NCBI GenBank assembly: GCA_003008705.1
Contig: PDUO01000047.1
Coordinates: 90,506 to 154,505, forward strand
Direction: 5' to 3'
Origin: Pezicula radicicola
Taxonomy: Eukaryota > Ascomycota > Leotiomycetes > Helotiales > Dermateaceae
DNA length: 64,000 nucleotides
Part shown: piece after piece, positions 24,480-34,500 of the stretch
Numbering within the stretch: the first letter of the stretch is position 1
How the letters are laid out: the number at the start of each line of letters is the position of its first letter
Translations under genes and position numbers: made by a program
The notes under the pieces: model-generated
The model's database searches: none
What the model was told of the DNA's origin: nothing
What the model saw: the letters and a program-made list of their open reading frames with translations, nothing else

Positions 24480-26108
24480 TCACAACTTAGCCAACGTATT
24501 CACTCCTCTCCCCTTCTCACTCAAAACCCTAACCCTCTCCCTCATCCTCCCTAAAACCTCCTCCCTCCCCATCCCACAAAGTCCCCCCAACTCAACATCT
24601 CTCTCCTCAAGCGTCTTGGCCTTAATAACCGTCCCCTTAGTAACAACCTTCTCCCGCCTCTCAACAACATCCATAATAAACCTAGTCCACGCCTCAAACA
24701 TCCTCACAGAACCAGGCAGATGCGAAAACAGTAGACCAAAACAATGAGGCATAGATTCGAATTCTTCAAAAACAACTACAACATCTTGAGACGCTGCTAG
24801 TTTTGCGAGATATTTATTTTCGTCTGTTAGGAGTTCGGTTCCACATTCTATGAATAAGGGGGGACTTCCTATCCAGGATGCTGCTGAGATGGGGGAGACG
24901 AGTGGATGACAGAGGAGGATATCTTCGGCGTAAAGATTACCTCGCGGTGGGTTTGAAGGCCATGCTGAGCAAGGTGGGAAATCTCGGGCTGATTGGACGG
25001 TTGGTATAGGTAGGTAATCGTAGTTTCCGTTTTGGGAACAACTTGGTGAGGAGTGGGTTATGTCGCACCATCCACTATTTAGGGAACATGCTCCTGGGAG
25101 GGGAATTTCGACTTGTTGTCCATTCCAGGTTATTTTGAGATTTTGACGGTGGAAGTGGAGGAGGGTTTGGAGGAGGGAGAGTGAGAGATTTCCTCCTGCT
25201 GAGTCGCCGGCTAAGACTATTGTTTCTGGGGGGACTGCTGTGTGGAAGGATCCTGGTGATGGGTAAAGGAGGTTGACATAGACTGTTAGTGCGTCTAGAA
25301 GGGCGGCTGGGAAGGGGTTTTGTGGTGCTAATCTATATCGAACGCTTAGAACGCGACCTTTTGTGAGTTTTGCTAGTTTTTTAGTTATTGGTCGATGGGA
25401 GGAGGGATCTAGTAGGTAATGTGCTCCGCCGTGGAAATATAGAATTGTTACTGGTGATGTGACTTCTTTCATCATCTCTTTATATTTTTCTTCTTCGGAG
25501 ATCTGGGGTGGTGGACTTGATGGCGTAGCTGCTGCTCTATATCCCGTCCATTCAGCTTCCACAGGCAAACAAGCCGGTTCTCTAAACCCTCCTTTTTCTC
25601 CTCCTTCCTCCTTCAATTCCTCAATTGCTGTAAATAACGCTTGTCTCAAAGAATCTTCTTGTGGAGAAGGAAAAATCTCAGTAGCGACCCATATCCGTCC
25701 TTTAATCCCAGGGTCTTTATTCAACATATGCTGCGTCTTCGAAATACTCTGAGCTGGTGAATCAATGACGAAAGATCGTATAACATTGACCGTTACTTCG
25801 GAACGGAGATCCCATTCTTTGCTGTGCTCTGAGAAGCCGAGGGTGTGGTAGAGCGCTGTTTTGGCGATTAATGGGACTTTAGGGAGGAGGGTCCGTATTA
25901 TGGGGATTAGGGAGTTGGGACTTGGTGGTGTCGCTTGAGATGGGCTGGTGACCTGGGTCTCGGGTTCTTCTGGATGACCCAGAGTTGCTTGAGCAGCTGT
26001 ATCTCCCATGATTTTTTTTAAGATGTAAGTATTAGGGAGGTGAGTTAGGAAGGATAAGAATAGGATAGTTAAAAGGAAAGAAGATATAGAAAGGAAGACA
26101 AGTGGCAA
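24480..26108 (-). CDS. Alpha/beta hydrolase of the hormone-sensitive-lipase family
   Basis: A single exon encodes up to 542 residues. The core has YFHGGAHYL (oxyanion hole), RYRLAPQNPFPAALLDA, the nucleophile elbow GDSAGGNLSL, an acid in ECGTELLTDEN and the histidine of MPHCFGLL, the full catalytic set of HSL-type esterases/lipases. Two starts are possible. The first ATG (26108) adds a strongly hydrophobic segment (FLSISSFLLTILFLSFL) that would be a signal anchor; the second (MGDTAAQATLG, 26009) gives a soluble protein. The substrate cannot be told; small esters or lipids are usual. An unusual insert between the GDSAGG block and the acid residue (NSGWCDITHSSPSCSQNGNY) is Cys/Ser-rich. The tail after the histidine is about 80 residues, basic and helical. 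Confidence 0.85.
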   Translation of the reverse strand: MPLVFLSISSFLLTILFLSFLTHLPNTYILKKIMGDTAAQATLGHPEEPETQVTSPSQATPPSPNSLIPIIRTLLPKVPLIAKTALYHTLGFSEHSKEWDLRSEVTVNVIRSFVIDSPAQSISKTQHMLNKDPGIKGRIWVATEIFPSPQEDSLRQALFTAIEELKEEGGEKGGFREPACLPVEAEWTGYRAAATPSSPPPQISEEEKYKEMMKEVTSPVTILYFHGGAHYLLDPSSHRPITKKLAKLTKGRVLSVRYRLAPQNPFPAALLDALTVYVNLLYPSPGSFHTAVPPETIVLAGDSAGGNLSLSLLQTLLHFHRQNLKITWNGQQVEIPLPGACSLNSGWCDITHSSPSCSQNGNYDYLPIPTVQSARDFPPCSAWPSNPPRGNLYAEDILLCHPLVSPISAASWIGSPPLFIECGTELLTDENKYLAKLAASQDVVVVFEEFESMPHCFGLLFSHLPGSVRMFEAWTRFIMDVVERREKVVTKGTVIKAKTLEERDVELGGLCGMGREEVLGRMRERVRVLSEKGRGVNTLAKL

Positions 26109-26697
26109 TAGTCGGTGTCGACATTCAATACTGGTATATCAGGCTGGCACGACTGGGGACGAGACACTGTGCCTCGGCCCGTCTCCTAGTCCATGTCCAT
26201 GTCCATGTCTCTCTTGTTCTCTTTGTTTTCCTGTTCTGGAACAAAGCAATGGGTCATTGTGCAAGCCATTATTTGTGATGTGGTAAAATTGTGTAGAGGG
26301 ATCGAATAGGATGCCGGCGTTGGCGTTGCTGTGCTAGCATGGGACGGACATGTGAACACTTAGGCTGACGACGTTGCAGAGAGATGATGTCAGAAGATGC
26401 GATTGGCTGACCCCAAGCACTGCAAGGCTGAAAGTTTGGCTGAAACAATCAAATTGCCTTTTCGGGATTCGTATTCTCAAGAAAATCCCATCTGTCTTTG
26501 GCAGTCTTGGGACTGATTTTAAGCAGATACGATTGGTTACTGTGCACTTCATCACTACCAGTTCCTGTACAGTACACATGTATTTGAACACCCGAACACC
26601 CTGCCTATGCAGATCAGACCCTTCTGATTTCCATTAAGATACCATTACCAGAATTTTCATATCGCGACATTGTATGTTGGTGGACTAGACTGAATAT
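26109..26697. other. Intergenic region between the hydrolase start and the PEX14 stop
   Basis: Both neighbours are on the minus strand, so this is the hydrolase promoter plus the PEX14 3' UTR. It contains a CCATGT hexamer repeated three times near 26189-26208. Overlapping open frames on both strands around 26334-26637 are mirror shadows without family resemblance. Confidence 0.4.
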
Positions 26698-27946
26698 CTA
26701 GGATCCCTGGGCAGCTTCCTGTGACCCACTTCCGCTTCCGCTTCCACCTCCACCTCCACTTCCAGAACCTGTGTTATTGACAGAGCTGGAGCTTTTGTTG
26801 GCAGCGGCCATTTGCCATGCAGGAATAGCCGCTCTGCCCGCTGGAGCCCCAGTGCCGAAGGGGCTTGCGTTTCTACCCGGAACCGAAGCAAAAGACTCAA
26901 TTCCACCACTGCTACTTACAGATGCTGGCATTGGTGCTACTCCCTCAGCGGTAGAACTTCCGGTCGTAGGGCCTCCTGGTGTTGTAGGTGTCGATATGCT
27001 GTTGAGAGGTGCTCCTGAACTTCGTCCATATGAGCTAGGGGCTTGTGCAGTGGGAGGGTTCATCCGTTGGCTCATGAGCGTCTTTAAGCTCTTCAGCTCT
27101 GTAGCGAGTTCCCTGAGCCTTGTATCATTTGACTCCTTCTGCCCTTCCATGGCTCTTGGGATCAAGTCCTTCAAAGAGCGCACTTCATCACTAATTCGTC
27201 GGGATTCCTCCTGCCGTATCCGGCTATCCTGCTTTACATCTGCAATGATAGTCTGAACCTCTGCCAAGGCTTGATCTAAAGTATCGGTTCGTGTCTTCTC
27301 AGATGCTTTAATAGCTTCTGTATCTTTCGATAGTTGGTCTAGAAGTGTGAAAGCTTTCTCGAACGATTCATCGATCGCCTGCTTGTCTTGTTCCAGTTGA
27401 GGAACCGTTGGTGGCGCAATCATAGGGTAAACGTAACGCTGATATACGAGTTAGCATGACATTGATTTAAATTTTAATACAACGTACTTTCGCCACAAAA
27501 TACAGGCCATAGCCAACCCCGCCCATCACTGTAGCCATTATGAACAAATCCCTCCAATCTCTCTTTGGAGGTTCGGGTGGTGGTTGTTGCCATTGGTACT
27601 GTTGGTAACCTCCATACGGCTGTGGAGGTTGTCGTGCTACCTGTTGCTGAGGCGCATAGTTGGAGTAGTTCGCTGGCGGTGGAGCAGACTCTCCGCCAGC
27701 TCTTGCCAACGCTGTGTCAACCTCCTCCTGTGTCAAATTTTTCGACTGCAGGAAGGCTATTCGATTCTCTATTGGCGACGAGGCTACACTCGGATCTTGA
27801 AGGACTGTTGAAGTCAGTAATTATATATCTACTGGCTGGCTTTGCGCTCTCACATGCAACCTATTTATTACGTTGATTAGCAATGGTCGAACCAAGGAAG
27901 ATATAGAACTTACTGCTGACGCTACAAGATCTTCTCGGATGGCCAT
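26698..27946 (-). CDS. pex14: Peroxin-14, peroxisomal import docking protein
   Basis: Four exons (complement of 27914-27946, 27854-27860, 27488-27804, 26698-27438) give 365 residues. Pex14 docks the PTS1/PTS2 receptors at the peroxisome membrane. The spliced N-terminus MAIREDLVASAVAFLQDPSV is the conserved receptor-binding domain and requires a 7-nt second exon. It continues with RIAFLQSKNLTQEEVDTALARAG. A Pro/Gln/Tyr-rich linker, a membrane segment (DLFIMATVMGGVGYGLYFVA) and a coiled coil (about residues 130-220) follow. The C-terminus is a low-complexity Ser/Gly tail. Introns are 27861-27913, 27805-27853 and 27439-27487, all GT-AG with good branches. The gene diverges from NDC80 over 424 bp. 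Confidence 0.94.
27854..27860 (-). other. pex14: 7-nt microexon of PEX14
   Basis: On the minus strand the exon is GTTGCAT, flanked by TAG upstream and GTGAGA downstream. It contributes V, A and the first base of F, giving ASAVAFLQDPSV. Without it the strongly conserved FLQDP segment is out of frame with the first exon. The upstream intron has a GCTAAT branch and the downstream one a TACTGAC branch. Confidence 0.85.
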
Positions 27947-28370
27947 GGTGAAGGATGCCTCACGCGTAGATGATTCAGTTCGTAACTGTTCACCTTGCCC
28001 TTGTGATGTTGAATCCGACCTGAGATTCGAGCAGAATCTGGGGACGCAGCGCAGCCTCACTCAAATTCGGTGGCCGGGGATATCTGATCGGATCGACCGA
28101 GGTCCAATCCAGTCCACGTGCCTCTACAACACGTGATGCAAGATTTGTTGTTGCTGGGCCATTCTATGACGCATGCTGATTGGCTGATACGCGCTTCTCC
28201 TTTTGCTAAATATCAACAACAGCAAATGTCCCTGGCGCATAGCATCCCCTCACACAATAATACAACCTCTTGCTTCGCACTGCGCAAAGAATTACAACTG
28301 TGGGAACTAGACCCTTCGAAGATTCAAATATCACTTACTCTAAAGCGTACTGGGTCCCTCCAGCGCAAAC
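27947..28370. promoter_or_regulatory. Divergent PEX14/NDC80 promoter with two CACGTG boxes
   Basis: The 424-bp region between divergent starts has two perfect CACGTG palindromes at 28115-28120 and 28130-28135, 15 bp start to start. CACGTG is the core of bHLH factors such as Cbf1. A CCAAT (28103-28107) and an inverted CCAAT (ATTGG, about 28170) flank the pair. Which gene they serve cannot be told. Confidence 0.6.
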
Positions 28371-30740
28371 ATGTCGCAAGACACGCATCTTTTCTCTGTG
28401 CGACGGCCCCGAGAGGTGAGCAAGTTCTGCGCGCATCCCAGCATGTCGCAAATTATGCGCATTTAAGTACTAACGACTTCCCAGACTCTCGGAGGGATTA
28501 GCTACAATTCCAGTTTACCACAACCTGCTTCCGCAATGAAGCGCTCCAACTCGTTATCTGGTTCCAACAATGCGCCTTTCACTGCCAGCCATGTACGATC
28601 CATTTCTGGTGGTCGACAGTCTCTGGCTCCTCCGCGACCAAACCAACCCCTATTTCAGCGATCATCTTCTGGAGCCAACCTTGGAGAAATGGGCATGTCT
28701 TCTGTAAAGCGAACATCTTTCCAAAACAGCGGGCGCAAAAGTTATGCACCAGGAACTACGGGGCGATCATCTGGCGAAAGTCCAGGACGAAGGAGCAGTA
28801 GCTATAAATCGCGGAATTCGACCACTGGACCTGCAAGCCATCAGAGCTTCTTTCAGCAAGCACCTCAACCAGCTGGCGTACCCAGAGATCCTCGTCCATT
28901 GAAAGATCGCGCATATCAGCTTCAAATCGGACAGGAAGTTTTGGATTATATGGCGGCGAACAATTTTGAGATGGAGATGAAGCACACAGTGAACAGTATC
29001 AAATCACCAACGCAGAAAGATTTCAACTTGATGTTCCAGTGGCTGTATCACCGCATCGACCCGAGTTATCGATTCCTCAAAAACATGGACCAAGAAGTCC
29101 CTCCTATCTTGGAACAGATGCGATATCCATACAGGAAAAGTATCACCAAAAGTGCTCTGTCGGCTGTAGGATCTGCAAACTCGTGGCATCTTTTTCTTGG
29201 AATTTTGCACTGGCTGATGCAGCTTGCTCAGATGCTGGAGGGGTATGCGGCGAATCAATATGATGAGGCATGCGCGGAAGCTGGAGTGGATGTTAGTGGC
29301 GATCGAGTCATATTCCATTTCCTTAGCGGTGCGTATCGAGACTGGCTCTCCATGGATGATGACGCTGGGGACGAGGACCAAGATAGAGTGCTAGCGCCGC
29401 ACATTGATGACATGGCACAACAGTTCGACAAGTCAAACTCGAAGTTTCTGGAGGAACTGCAAATTCTCGAAGCGGAGAATGAAAGGCTGCGCCAGGAAAT
29501 TGAGCTCATAGAAAAGTCCACTCCAGATATTGCGACTTTGGACAATAACTTTAAGATTATGGAACAAGACGAAGTTAAATTTCAAGAGTTCAACAATCGA
29601 ATTAACCAGAAATCGGAAAAGTACGAGTCCCGTGTTCAGTTCTTACAAGAAGAACTGGACAAAGTTTTGGTCGAACTCAAAGAGGCTGATGATGAACGTG
29701 CAAATCTGCAAAAGTCCGTGGACGATCAGGGTATCAGCATGCAAGATATTGACCGGATGAATACGGAAAGAGACAGACTGCAGAAAGGTGTTGAAGCCAC
29801 ATCTCAACGACTAGAAGAGACGAAGAAAAGGGTCGTGGAGAAAGAGCACGAAGCTAGTCGGAAACTCGATGAATTGGAGCAAATGGTCGACAAGTACAAC
29901 AGCTTGGGGTACTCGATCTCACTTATTCCAGCTACAGCTGCCAATGCCAAGGGAAAGAACTATGAGTTGCAAGTCGTGGTCAACGAAGGTCCCAATTTCT
30001 CATCTTCGCAGATGGGAGCTTCACTTTCAGGCGGAACCCCTGACAGTGACCGACTTCTTGCCGACCCCGTCACAGGGTATCAACCAGCTCACGTCTTGAA
30101 TTTGGATCTTCGAGGACAGGTTAAGGCGAGCTTTCTTGCCCTGAGAAAGGAAATTTCTCAACGTCGGACAGACGCAGTGGATGAGATGATGAAGCATCAT
30201 GATCTGCTGGACAGCATCAAGGAGGCGATTGAAGATAAGCGAGGTGAAGTTGAAGCACTGGAACATCGAGTGAGAGCAGCAGAGGAAGAATATGAAAAAA
30301 CAAAGGAGGTACGTCCAACAAGCGTCCGGAGGATTTATGGAATGTCCACTAATATATTGATAGATCACCACGACTCAAAAGCTTGCATCTGATACACAGA
30401 TTGAGAAGATGGAGAAGGAACTCGCAAAAATGCGAGCTGGTCTCACTGAGTCCGTGCAATTGATGGAACAGCGTGAGATGAATACCAATATTGAGTAAGT
30501 TAACTTTGGTTTGTCTCTCCAACAATAATGCTGACCTCTCTCAGATACGAGCAACTCACACTTCGGGCAAACGCTCTCCGAGAAGAGCTCCACACAGAGA
30601 TTGAGAAGATGCTAAACGACATCATCAAATTCAAGGTCCATATCCAAAAGAACCTGGAGGACTATGAAGGTTTCGTTGTAGACGAAGTCGAGCGTGAGCT
30701 CGGAGGAGATGACAACACCCAGGACCTAACAATGAATTGA
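28371..30740 (+). CDS. ndc80: Kinetochore protein Ndc80
   Basis: Exons 28371-28415, 28485-30308, 30364-30494 and 30545-30740 give 731 residues. Ndc80 binds microtubules in the outer kinetochore with Nuf2, Spc24 and Spc25. The N-terminus [19 protein letters not shown] and the following Ser/Arg-rich tail are the Aurora-regulated part. The calponin-homology domain spans about residues 150-275 ([56 protein letters not shown]). A long coiled coil then runs to the end, with a break around [17 protein letters not shown]. The end [15 protein letters not shown] is typical of the family. All introns are GT-AG and phase arithmetic is exact. The start gives the conserved N-terminus; upstream in-frame codons look like leader. 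Confidence 0.96.
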
Positions 30741-31984
30741 AATTTCTGCGTGTTATGTTAATGGAGTTTTGATTCTGCTAGCACATCTTTGTTGGAGTAT
30801 ATATTTCAGGCGTACATTCATGACCAGTCTGACTGACTGAGTGGGAGGGTTGATGATATAGAGAGCGGCGAGGGAACCTCTGTGGAGTTGGGCGTTGCTC
30901 CATAGGATGGGGACGTTGGGATGTGGGATGAATGATTGATTGACTGAATGATTGATTGCTGCGAGGATACCTTTACGTTAATGAAAGAATGAAACATTTT
31001 GCTTAAATGATGATTTCGAGGAGTCTGGATTTTCTTTTTATATCTTACATATAATATTCTTGATACTTGGTACTAAGAAAACATCACAGAAGTATACTTA
31101 CTCCCTATACCATATCTATATCCTATCTATATTCTATAAAAACTAAGAAATGTTTCCTTCCGTACTTCATAGAATGCAATCAGTAACCAATTCACTTAAT
31201 TCAACTATAGTATCCGTCCGACTTTTATAAAGCTCGTAGATATAATATAATATACTTACCTACAGAGGTAAGGTTACTAGTAGTCCACAGTACCTATTTA
31301 TTAAACACAGATTTTCTTATCTTATCCTATATTTTCTTCTTCTCTAACTCTCTTTAATTATACCACTGAGGATATATAAGACTACAATACAATGAGAGTT
31401 TAAAACGACTAAGAGACAACTATATATCTCGATTAAGCCTTCTAAGAGAGGATGTAGTTTTTGTAATCACTCAAGGTAGTTACAATTTCTAATTTAACCA
31501 GGAACGCCAGCCAATTTACTAGTCGCATATAATGGGACACAAGGTTCAGTAATGAAAAGGGGGTTTTGGATTACGTCTTTCCTACGTATAAAAGTTCTAA
31601 ATTTCCTTGCTAATTCGAGGAAATTATGTCTCGAGTGAGGGGATTGTTGAAGACTTGACTCTCCATCACCACCTTATAGTAGTGTACATGTTCAAAGTGA
31701 ACACAGTGCATGCAAAGGAGATATATCCACTTGCTTTTGGGAGAATAAAGCAACAAAGGAAACGACATGTCAAGCATCCATCCAAGGGAAAAGGAAATTA
31801 TCCTTCGCGTCAATCAAATTGCCTTCCTCATCAAATCATTCCTATTACTCGCTAGGTATAAGTCCCGTCCCAACCATCAATGTCATAACCGAGAAACCAT
31901 CATTACCAGTATTCATCGTGTTGCAATCTGTACTGGTCAGCGGGTGCCAAGAGGGTATGCACAGTGTGCAAGTAAGATGAATGG
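30741..31984. other. Convergent AT-rich intergenic region
   Basis: The region lies between the 3' ends of NDC80 and the SR protein gene. Near 30925-30960 there is a short GATT-rich repeat (ATGATTGATTGACTGAATGA). 31020-31560 is AT-rich, decayed-looking sequence. Facing open frames at 31607-31855 on both strands show no family resemblance. Confidence 0.45.
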
Positions 31985-33596
31985 TTACCAGTAACGACTG
32001 CGATCATAACCGGCATCTCTTGGAGGGTAGTCTCTTGGGGGGTAGTCCCTCGCAGGGTAATCCCTTGGAGGAGGTCTGCCATGGCCATTGACGTATGGAT
32101 CAGCTGGGTAAGGATCACGGCGGTATGGATCATCGTAACCTCCACCACCGCGACGAGGTGGTGGGAAATCATCGGGGGGACCGCGAGCTCTTGGTGGAGA
32201 TCGCCCATATCGTCCACGATCATCGTCATAGTACCCGCGACGAGGTGGGCTTCTATCACGGTAACCATCACGGCGTGGGCTGTATCCACGTGGAGGGCCA
32301 CGGCGATCATAGTCGTCGGCTGGGTAAGGCCGGCGACCTGGAGAGCGGGATCTACCGCGGTCGGATCCACGAGGAATGTCCGGTTGAGTCTGTCTTCTGT
32401 TAGAGAGTAGTGCGCGGCAAGGGAAGGTTACTTACGTCGGCAATACAGCGAACAGCAACACCTTTGAATTCACGCCCGTCAAGCTTCTCTACTGCCGTTT
32501 TTAAATCGGCAGCAGTCTCGAACTCAACAAAGCTTCTGTTTATGTTAGCTTTGATGTATATACAATATGACAGGAGTTACTAACCCTTTACCATCCCGGT
32601 CACGGCCAGTCTCGGAATAGACGACATCCAGGCTGGATTGGCGTGCGAAATCTTTGAGGTCCTATTTCCAGAATCCATGTAAGTCGTTGTCCAGGTATGC
32701 TGCTGTTCAAAGCCAAGGAATCGGTAGTTGTCCCCATTTTGTGCAGTCAGACCAATGAGTCCAGAGAGGTACTTGGTCCACCGGATTGAGCTCCTTCCTG
32801 CGCCGTCACATTGTCCAGATGTGCAAAGGAAGCAAATATAGCAGAAAGAAGTCGATACAGGAATGAGAGGCCAGATGAGGGGGATACTACATCTAGCAAG
32901 TCCAAGACCGCTCAGGCAAATGCACTAGCACGCTACTTGGTACTTGGACCAAGCAGAGCATGATGCTGGCCAGGACCAAAAAGAAAGTATCCCCCAAAGA
33001 ACGGTCTGAAAACATTGAAGGCTCCCAATTTTATGTGTACAGTCTCAGAGTCCAAATAGCAGGAGACGAGATCCGAAAGTCCGAAGGAATAAAGAGGGGG
33101 GACAGACCTGCCAGCTGGTTTCTCCTGGAAGTCCAGAGATTTGCATTCGGTGAGGGGTACGTCTCGGGCGTGGAGCAGTACGGTCATTATTGAATGAAGG
33201 AGCTTCGCGGTTGCGCGTGCCACGAGCAAACTGAACGGTGAGGCGTTCACCCATGAAGTCCGAGCCATGGAAGGCTAGGAGAGAATCGTCAGTGTTTTGC
33301 TTTGTCCGCGGCGGATGGTGAGGACTAACCGGGCACGACATCACGAGCATCCATAGCGTCTTTGTACTCTATGAAGCCAAATCCATTCATAAGCTTGATC
33401 TCGGTGATTTCTCCTGTTCCATGGGTATTGAAGTGTGCTTCAACGTCCGCTTTGGTGGCTATCCAGATGTCAACAAAGGTCCTACGAGTGCGAGAATCCA
33501 GCATGGCGCATGTCCAGTACCGGGGTCGCATGATGGTAACTTACCATTGCGAGGAAGATTGCCCAGGTACAACCTGGTGGAGGATACTTCGGTCAT
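31985..33596 (-). CDS. SR-type splicing factor, two RRMs and RS/RGG tail (Srp2/SRSF1-like)
   Basis: Six exons (complement of 33545-33596, 33330-33458, 33108-33274, 32585-32661, 32436-32535, 31985-32389) give 309 residues. RRM1 (about residues 7-75) has RNP2 LYLGNL and RNP1 GFGFIEY. RRM2 (about 105-175) is a pseudo-RRM with the heptapeptide SWQDLKD that marks SRSF1-type proteins, and KGSFVEF. The tail is rich in Arg, Asp, Pro and Tyr with SPRR, RGG-like and YPPRDYPPRD repeats. Such proteins bind exonic enhancers and select splice sites. Intron 3 (32662-33107) is 446 bp with a weak GTCTGT donor and cuts SWQ/DLKD; the others are 46-86 bp. The last intron needs a skipped AG next to its CTAAC branch. 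The sum of 930 nt is an exact codon multiple. Confidence 0.92.
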
Positions 33597-34500
33597 GATT
33601 GAAGTTGTGTAGTGAAGAGTCGGCTGTGCTTGGAAAATTCAGCCCGCTGAGGAGATGAGACGTGATGGTACACGACAATGACTAGATGATTGTCGCCGTC
33701 GATAGTGTAAGGTCAAGCAACCCTCTGCAGGTATGCGCGAGCAAGTGATGAAAGGTGGCAGAGGTGGTGGAAGGGATGGGAGAAAGATGACTTGGTCGAT
33801 GCGATGCGATGCAATGCAGCAGCGATAGAGAAGGCGAAATGTGAGGCGGTCGAGCACTATCGGGGCCTGCAACCACCCGTATTTAGCGCTGAAAGGGGAT
33901 TACATAACGTCGGACTCGGTTCAATAGCTGTCGAAAAGGGGGGCTAGCGCAAAAACTCTTCCTTGACACTTGCCAACCACCATGACCAGAACTGTTTCAA
34001 CCAAGCGAGGTTAAGATAACACACAAGAATAGAGATGTTTACTTCGTACTTCTCTTCAAGAATATAGTAGGTTCACTAAAGTTTACTTTTACAAAATCGT
34101 TGTTCGGATAGACACTCCAATACTATATATATAAGACACCTATCTCAGTAAAACTTGACAGTGTAGATACGATGCTAGTACTTATAAACTCGTTATATCC
34201 TAACATATTAAAGTAGAGTTATGCTAAAAGTAAATTCCCAAGCAATGTACTGTATAATAATATAACCGCTGAATACAAAGAAACAAAGGTAGAAACTCTT
34301 GCAAACCGACCCTTGATTCCTAGTACTAGTTTGTATTACCTAATAAGGAGGCTTATTAGCAAGCGATAAAAGAAGAAATTCTTAGTTATTATAGTGGTAT
34401 AAACTTCTGTTTTACTCTTACAATGTTCCCCTCTTTAAGAGCCGATATATCCTGCGCCAAAACTCCAGTACTCCCGACACCCCATAATGCATCAGCAAGA
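33597..34500. other. Intergenic region between the SR protein start and the NAPE-PLD-like stop
   Basis: The first 300 bp (to about 33900) are moderately GC-rich and probably hold the SR promoter and leader. 33990-34440 is AT-rich, decayed-type DNA. Overlapping frames at 33639-33876 on the minus strand are Ser/Pro/His-rich leader-like sequence. No gene was seen. Confidence 0.4.

Noticed and set aside
24480..30740. Possible biosynthetic cluster (hydrolase, transferase, synthase genes in one window)
   Set aside because: No PKS, NRPS, terpene cyclase, P450 or pathway regulator is present; the neighbours are unlinked housekeeping genes.
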